From positions 1 to 9,394 of the forward strand of contig CALXNI010000008.1 in assembly GCA_944389715.1 (NCBI GenBank): a DNA stretch of 9,394 nucleotides. The letters are read 5' to 3'. Below are positions 6,201 to 9,394 of this stretch, piece by piece. The notes under the pieces are model-generated. The model did no database searches, was not told where the DNA came from, and was given only the letters and a program-made list of their open reading frames with translations. The number at the start of each line of letters is the position of its first letter. Within the stretch, counting starts at the first letter, position 1. A program made the translations under genes and the position numbers. Source of the stretch: an uncultured Clostridia bacterium. GTDB lineage: Bacteria; Bacillota; Clostridia; TANB77; CAG-508.

Positions 6201-6586
6201 AAAAGAAATTTAAAATGAATGGAATGGTTTTAGCAGATATTAATATAATAAAAAAAATGGACAAAACCTTAGAAAAAGGAGCATCAAATACAATACCAGT
6301 GTATCTAGATAAAGATGGAAATATAAGTAACTCTAGATCAAATGTAGTTACAAAAGAACAATTTACAAGACTGCAAAAAACATCAGAAAAAATAATAAGG
6401 CAAATAGCAAAAGAAATTTTAGAAGGTAATATAGAAATAAAACCTACATATAACAAAAAAACAAAAGAAGATAGCTGTAAATACTGTGAATACAAAACAA
6501 TATGTAGATTTAATTCAAAATTAAATAATTATTCATTTATAGAAAATAAATCAAAAGAAGAAGTGTTAGAACAATTAAATAAATAA
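3290..6586 (+). CDS. addB: AddB subunit of the AddAB helicase-nuclease
   Basis: AddB pairs with AddA to process double-strand DNA ends for RecA-dependent repair. This 1098-residue protein begins MSMRLIYGRAGTGKS with the Walker A site at 8-15. The long middle is the helicase-like region. The C-terminal RecB-family nuclease shows H791 (GTFMHDIID), D888 (VGKIDRLDE) and D905-Y-K907 (IIDYKSS). Four cysteines, C761 (RRCPFSFHLKYG) and C1063, C1066 and C1072 (CKYCEYKTIC), have the C...C-x2-C-x5-C order that binds the 4Fe-4S cluster of Bacillus AddB. ATG 3290 is chosen: it gives the usual family N-terminus and lies ten bases after GAGGAG, while the upstream in-frame TTG 3266 overlaps that site. The usual partner addA is not adjacent; coaD follows instead. 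Confidence 0.93.
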   Translation: MSMRLIYGRAGTGKSEFIFKEIKEKLQNSLTQKIYIIVPEQFSYATEKRLLETLELNSTVNVEVLSFKRLAHRISLEVGGSGETNLTKAGKAMLVRYIVNKNKQNLNFLGKTNELDLILRTITELKKHNIDEVKLQKQLDSTDNKYLKLKLEDISKIYSTYEKTIKNNYIDEEDILTILSKQIKHSKMFDNSLIYIDEFSGFTEQEYLIIEEILKKAKKVSITICTNNLEEAKNPENDIFYSNKRVVKKLIDHAKQANVNIDKPIELNNQYRFKNIELQLLEKNIYAAKNETYDKSVEHIHLSLSNNPYAEIEKIAQTIIQLVREKNIRFKDISLITKNIEDYEGAVLAIFPKYSIPVFIDNKKELSDNILVKYVLSIFDIYAKGWSSDSVWTYIKTGFTNISKKDLYKLENYCKKWGIRGNKWYKEDWKYDSLNKDVEYLNNLRKTIVDPLIEFGQKLKDKKTAVEITKQLYEFLEDNKIKNKLEEKLKKLENKEEIKYANEYVSSWNILIDILDEINLIFGNQKLKFEEYREILKSGLEVSSFGEIPQVIDEVTIGDIERSRNHKIDTLFILGLNDGAFPSINSGEGFLNDKDREYLKEKGLELAKGTIENLYEEQFNIYKAFTTAQSEIYLSYVSSDKEGKAKRPSTLITKVKKIFPRLKEESDVLKEETSISTPQATFKDLLSNIRKLKNGEEIDPIWKNVYNWYINNKQWNKKLIKAIKGFEDRNNPEKISEKNIKRLYGNVLKTSVSRLEQYRRCPFSFHLKYGLKLKEKEELKIKPIDTGTFMHDIIDTFFENTNNIKNITQEEIEKIVEDIINQKLNLSKNYIFTSSPKFIVLTNRLKKVIIQSIKYIVFQIQNSDFEIIGNEIEFKRKIDNVEIVGKIDRLDEAKTENGQYIRIIDYKSSEKNIDLNEFMSGTQIQLITYLDSVVSEQENKLPAGMLYFKMIDPIVKSDKNKTEEEIKEELKKKFKMNGMVLADINIIKKMDKTLEKGASNTIPVYLDKDGNISNSRSNVVTKEQFTRLQKTSEKIIRQIAKEILEGNIEIKPTYNKKTKEDSCKYCEYKTICRFNSKLNNYSFIENKSKEEVLEQLNK

Positions 6587-6613
6587 AAATTATTTAGATT
6601 AAAATATTTAGTT

Positions 6614-6711
6614 GAAGTGAGAAGTGGGATGTGGGAAGTGAGAAAACAAGATAAAGCCGGTGAAACATAGCCTTAAATCAGACCTCACACCTCTCACATC
6701 ACACTTCATAA
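6614..6711. repeat. Degenerate heptad repeats forming a long imperfect palindrome
   Basis: The left arm is four tandem 7-mers: GTGAGAA, GTGGGAT, GTGGGAA, GTGAGAA (6617-6644). The right arm reads, on the minus strand from 6711 down, TTATGAA, GTGTGAT, GTGAGAG, GTGTGAG. The arms can pair over about 25 positions (6614-6638 with 6683-6707) at roughly 19-20 matches. It fills the addB-coaD gap and ends just before the coaD ribosome binding site. No transposase and no obvious flanking duplication are seen. It might attenuate transcription, but there is no U-tract. Confidence 0.6.
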
Positions 6712-6728
6712 TTTAAAGGAGTTAAATT

Positions 6729-7217
6729 ATGGGAATGATAGGTTTTTATGCAGGTTCATTTGATCCATTTACAAATGGACATTTACAAATTGTAAAAAAA
6801 GCTGCAAAATGTTTTGACAGGGTAATTGTAGGAATAGGACATAATACAGAAAAACAAGAAAGAATAGATAAGCCAAAAATGAAAGAAGCTATAGAAAAAG
6901 TAATTAGTGAAGAAGGATTAAGCAACGTAGAAGTAGTCTTATATGATGGACTTACTATAGAAAAAGCAAAAGAATGTGGTGCTAATATTTTAATTAGAGG
7001 ATTAAGAAACGGTACTGATTATGAATATGAAGAAAATATATCTGAAATTAACGAAAAATTAGCAGGTATGGACACATGCTATTTTAGAGCAGGTGATTTA
7101 GGGTATTTATCTTCTAGTGTAGTTATGGAATTATATAATAACAATAAGCCAATTGATAAATTTGTACCAAGAGCAGTAGCAGAATTATTGGAAGAATTAA
7201 GAAAAGAGGAGTCATAA
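6729..7217 (+). CDS. coaD: Phosphopantetheine adenylyltransferase
   Basis: This nucleotidyltransferase joins 4'-phosphopantetheine and ATP to give dephospho-CoA, the fourth step of coenzyme A synthesis. The 162 residues have family length. The N-terminus FYAGSFDPFTNGHL (6-19) contains the T-x-G-H nucleotide-binding motif with H18. LIRGLRNGTDYEYE (88-101) is the conserved IRGLRxxTDFEYE block, and LSSSVVMEL (127-135) stands for ISSSxVRE. The region between these blocks is unusual, with EINEKL where most members have an M-N-R-x-L, so it is a divergent lineage. AAAGGAG is seven bases before ATG 6729; an ATG at 6735 is possible but worse spaced. CoaE activity is encoded two genes downstream. Confidence 0.9.
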   Translation: MGMIGFYAGSFDPFTNGHLQIVKKAAKCFDRVIVGIGHNTEKQERIDKPKMKEAIEKVISEEGLSNVEVVLYDGLTIEKAKECGANILIRGLRNGTDYEYEENISEINEKLAGMDTCYFRAGDLGYLSSSVVMELYNNNKPIDKFVPRAVAELLEELRKEES

Positions 7218-7221
7218 AAAA

Positions 7222-7713
7222 ATGGGAACAGTTATAGCAATATTGATAACATTAGCAATTTTTTTAATATTTGCACTGAACAAAAGTTATGTACAATTAT
7301 TAGCTTTTTTAATTTTTTATTTAGTATTAGATTGGGCTATTGTAAAAATATTTTCTACAACGCCTTTAATAGGTGGAATAGCAATTTCAGTTGGAACACC
7401 AATACTTTCATTACTAATTTATGCCATTATAAGTCTAATAAGCATGGGAATATTTTACTATGTATCACAAAGATATAACTATATAATATCAATAATAATT
7501 TACTTAGTTATTAATCTAATAATAAATAAATTCTATATGACAATATCAGGAAATATATTCTTTGATATTCTCTTTAATTTTATAATTGCAAATATTATAT
7601 TATTAGCATATAAAAAAAGTAGTGCAATGGATGATATAAAATGGTTTGCTATAATAGCTATGATTATTGATACTATATTAAAATTTTCAATATCAGGTAT
7701 CTTTTTTAATTAA
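7222..7713 (+). CDS. Unknown polytopic membrane protein
   Basis: I do not recognise this 163-residue protein. It is almost wholly hydrophobic, with about six likely helices near residues 2-19, 25-44, 48-78 (probably one long or two), 86-105, 110-130 and 138-160. The connecting loops are short and weakly charged (NKSYVQ, SQRYNY, YKKSSAMDDIK). It has no signal peptide cleavage site, no cysteines and no obvious catalytic motif. GAGGAG within the end of coaD lies ten bases before ATG 7222, only four bases separate it from the coaD stop, and coaE-pgeF follows after 15 bases. It is therefore translated in one operon with the CoA genes. A role in pantothenate or precursor uptake would be speculation. 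Confidence 0.8.
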   Translation: MGTVIAILITLAIFLIFALNKSYVQLLAFLIFYLVLDWAIVKIFSTTPLIGGIAISVGTPILSLLIYAIISLISMGIFYYVSQRYNYIISIIIYLVINLIINKFYMTISGNIFFDILFNFIIANIILLAYKKSSAMDDIKWFAIIAMIIDTILKFSISGIFFN

Positions 7714-7728
7714 AGTGGAGGAGAAAAT

Positions 7729-9117
7729 ATGCTAATAATAGGTGTAACCGGAAATTCTGGAAGTGGTAAAACATCAATAAGTAAGCTGTTAGAAAAAAAA
7801 CTTAATGTAGATATTATCGATGCAGATAAAGTAGTAAAAGAAATGTCTATGCCAGGTGCAATATATTTTAAAGAAATTGTAAAAAAATTTGGAAAAGACA
7901 TTTTATTAGAAAATGGAGAATTAAATAAACAAAAATTGGCAGGTATAATATTTACAAATAATGAAAAAAGAGAAGCTCTAAATTCACTTACATTCAAGTA
8001 TGTAGTAGAAGAAATAACTAAAAGAGCTAAGCTAAGTAAAAATGAAATAGTTATAATTGATGCACCACTTTTGATAGAAAGTGGATTGAATCAAATATGT
8101 GATATAGTAATATCAGTATTAGCTAATGAAAAAACAAAAATAAAAAGAATTTGCACGAGAGATAGTATAGACGAAGATACCGCAAGAAAAAGAATAAATG
8201 CTCAGCCGAAAAATGACTTTTATATAGAAAATTCTAATCTTGTAGTTATAAATAATGATAATTGCAATTTAGAAAAACAAGTGATAAATATAAAAGAAAT
8301 AATAGAAAGTCAAATACTAAAAAACAAAGAAACTGTTATTATACAAAAAGAAGATTTAAAGATTTTACAATTTAAAAGACTATTAGATTATAAAGAATAT
8401 ATTACACATGCTTTTACTTTAAAACCACTCGATTTTGGAAGTAATAATACATATACTAAAAAGAAAGAAGAAATAGATAATAACTATAAATTAGTATGTG
8501 AACTGCTAAATTTAGATAGCAAAAATATAATAAGACCATATCAAACACATACAAATAATGTAAAAGAAGTAAATGATGAAATAGGAGTTTTTAATGAAAG
8601 TTTTATAAATATAGATGGATTAGTAACTAATGAAAGGAATAGAATATTATCTTTAACATTTGCAGATTGTACACCTTTATATTTGTTTGATAAAAATAAG
8701 AAAGTAATTGGAAATATTCACTCAGGTTGGCAAGGAACAGTAAAAAAAATAGCAAAAAGAGGGGTAAAATTTATGAAAGAAACATATAACTCTAATCCAA
8801 AAGATATAATATGTGTAATTGGACCAACAATTAGAAAATGCCATTTTGAAGTACAAAAAGATGTAAAAGATATATTTTATAACACATTTAGTTATATGGA
8901 GAAAATAAATGAGATAATAGAATATAATAAAAAAACAAAAAGCTATTTTATAGATACAGTAGAAATAAATAAAAATCTATTAATAGAAGAAGGAATATTA
9001 GAAAAAAACATTGTTGACAGCAAGGTTTGCACTTTTTGCAATAGTGATATATTCCATTCATATAGAAAAGAAGGCGAAGAAGCGGGAAGAAACACAGCAT
9101 TAATTTCTTTAATATAA
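7729..9117 (+). CDS. Fusion of dephospho-CoA kinase (CoaE) and PgeF/YfiH-type domain
   Basis: One uninterrupted frame of 462 residues holds two normally separate enzymes. Residues 1-200 are CoaE, which phosphorylates dephospho-CoA to CoA: P-loop GNSGSGKT (8-15), DAD (31-33), DAPLLIESGL (111-120) and the lid region RDSIDEDTARKRINAQ (144-159). The usual LNxIxHP element is changed to LNSLTFKYV. Residues about 205-462 are the PgeF/YlmD/LACC1 family, with the metal or catalytic triad H274 (QTHTNNV), C314 (FADCTPL) and H331 (NIHSGWQGT), then GPTIRKCHFEV and CTFCNSDIFHSYR..AGRNTALI. Members are reported as peptidoglycan-editing or purine nucleoside enzymes. GGAGGAG precedes ATG 7729 by five bases. 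The linker region has no ATG; the only in-frame GTG nearby (8281) lacks a ribosome binding site. Confidence 0.88.
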   Translation: MLIIGVTGNSGSGKTSISKLLEKKLNVDIIDADKVVKEMSMPGAIYFKEIVKKFGKDILLENGELNKQKLAGIIFTNNEKREALNSLTFKYVVEEITKRAKLSKNEIVIIDAPLLIESGLNQICDIVISVLANEKTKIKRICTRDSIDEDTARKRINAQPKNDFYIENSNLVVINNDNCNLEKQVINIKEIIESQILKNKETVIIQKEDLKILQFKRLLDYKEYITHAFTLKPLDFGSNNTYTKKKEEIDNNYKLVCELLNLDSKNIIRPYQTHTNNVKEVNDEIGVFNESFINIDGLVTNERNRILSLTFADCTPLYLFDKNKKVIGNIHSGWQGTVKKIAKRGVKFMKETYNSNPKDIICVIGPTIRKCHFEVQKDVKDIFYNTFSYMEKINEIIEYNKKTKSYFIDTVEINKNLLIEEGILEKNIVDSKVCTFCNSDIFHSYRKEGEEAGRNTALISLI

Positions 9118-9139
9118 ACAACAAATTGTAATTTGTTGT
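9118..9139. repeat. Perfect 9-bp inverted repeat after coaE-pgeF
   Basis: ACAACAAAT (9118-9126) and ATTTGTTGT (9131-9139) flank TGTA, starting at the base after the TAA. It is placed where a terminator is expected, but CTAG rather than a T-run follows and the stem is AT-rich, so termination would be weak. Confidence 0.5.
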
Positions 9140-9179
9140 CTAGAGATTAGAAGTTAGAGGTTGGAGATTAGAATTTAAA
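9138..9179. repeat. Second degenerate heptad tract
   Basis: Six tandem 7-mers read GTCTAGA, GATTAGA, AGTTAGA, GGTTGGA, GATTAGA, ATTTAAA. The period of seven and the purine-rich character match the tract at 6617-6644, though the unit sequence differs. No coding role is visible. Confidence 0.6.
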
Positions 9180-9182
9180 AAT

Positions 9183-9394
9183 GTAGGGACGGCAATCTGC
9201 CGTCCGAAAAATACGAAATTTATTGCAAATGTTGTAGGGGCGATTTTAATCGCCCGCAGAAACATGTCAAATTTATTGCAATCGTTGTAGGGGCGGGCCT
9301 TGTGTCCGCCAGAAACAAAATAATTGCAAATGTTGTAGGGGTCGCCGCCCACGGCGACCCGCATATCAATATTTAAGGGTCGCCCAGGGGTGCG
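9183..9394. repeat. Array of four GC-rich hairpins with conserved linkers
   Basis: GTAGGG begins hairpins at 9183, 9234, 9287 and 9335 (steps of 51, 53 and 48 bases). The stems are GGACGGCA/TGCCGTCC (9187-9205), GGGCGATT/AATCGCCC (9238-9255), GGCGG/CCGCC (9292-9310) and GGGTCGCCG/CGGCGACCC (9339-9360). The linkers share CAGAAACA and a roughly 25-base segment ending ATTGCAAATGTTGTAGGGG. Stem sequences differ while pairing is kept. The G+C content is far above the rest of the window. GTAGGGGCG..CGCCC elements of this type are scattered extragenic repeats in many Firmicutes genomes. The array runs to the window edge, where GGGTCGCCCAGGGG may begin another unit. Confidence 0.75.

Noticed and set aside
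3307..6495. Several minus-strand open frames inside addB
   Set aside because: They are antisense shadows with phenylalanine/serine/leucine-rich translations and no family features.
7710..7997. Minus-strand open frame opposite the start of coaE
   Set aside because: It overlaps the P-loop coding region and has no homology features or ribosome binding site.
9118..9139. Strong intrinsic terminator after coaE-pgeF
   Set aside because: The stem is perfect but AT-rich, and no T-run follows, so it is reported only as an inverted repeat.
9183..9360. CRISPR array
   Set aside because: There are only about four degenerate units, the variable parts are self-complementary palindromes rather than spacers, and no cas gene is present.
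9140..9364. Minus-strand frame of 74 codons at the right end
   Set aside because: It is made entirely of the hairpin array and heptad repeats; its translation follows repeat units and is a classic spurious call.
1..9394. tRNA, rRNA, riboswitch or insertion sequence
   Set aside because: No cloverleaf, conserved rRNA segment, recognisable aptamer core or transposase was seen by eye.

Overview
The window is strongly AT-rich, uses AGA and ATA codons heavily, and places AGGAGG-type ribosome binding sites 5-10 bases before most starts. It encodes an AddB-type nuclease subunit, a clostridial-type Ogg, a D-lactate dehydrogenase and a rubredoxin. Together these suggest an anaerobic low-GC Firmicute of the Clostridia. 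The genus cannot be set from this window.

Layout, left to right. Positions 1-252 hold the end of an ABC-2-type permease. Positions 351-606 hold a small TSCPD-domain (TIGR03905-like) gene broken by one extra base. Positions 710-1699 encode a D-lactate dehydrogenase, followed by an intrinsic terminator. Positions 1851-2144 hold a compact locus that matches, element by element, a par/Fst-like type I toxin-antitoxin module. Positions 2156-2290 (minus strand) encode a very short rubredoxin, divergent from the ogg gene at 2421. The ogg gene is followed after 5 bases by addB (3290-6586). After a 142-base gap filled by a degenerate heptad-repeat palindrome come coaD, an unknown membrane protein, and one reading frame that joins dephospho-CoA kinase (CoaE) to a PgeF/YfiH-type domain. 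The right end (9118-9394) is noncoding: an inverted repeat, a second heptad tract, and an array of four GC-rich hairpins with conserved linkers.

The likely new system is at 1851-2144. A consensus promoter drives a roughly 150-nt mRNA with a strong Shine-Dalgarno and a 25-codon ORF (hydrophobic core, charged tail). It ends in a 12-bp terminator hairpin with loop CTACCGA. A convergent promoter (TTGACA-17-TATACT) would drive a roughly 70-nt RNA ending in its own hairpin. The two stems differ, but the loops are identical on the plus strand, so the two RNAs carry perfectly complementary loops. A 17-18 base direct repeat also lets the small RNA pair across the start codon of the ORF. I recognise neither the toxin sequence nor the RNA as a named family; the function is inferred from architecture.

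How the genes relate: ogg and addB are probably co-transcribed DNA-repair genes. CoaD and CoaE catalyse the last two steps of coenzyme A synthesis and flank an unknown membrane protein. The rubredoxin mRNA would run into the small-RNA unit, because no terminator is visible between them.
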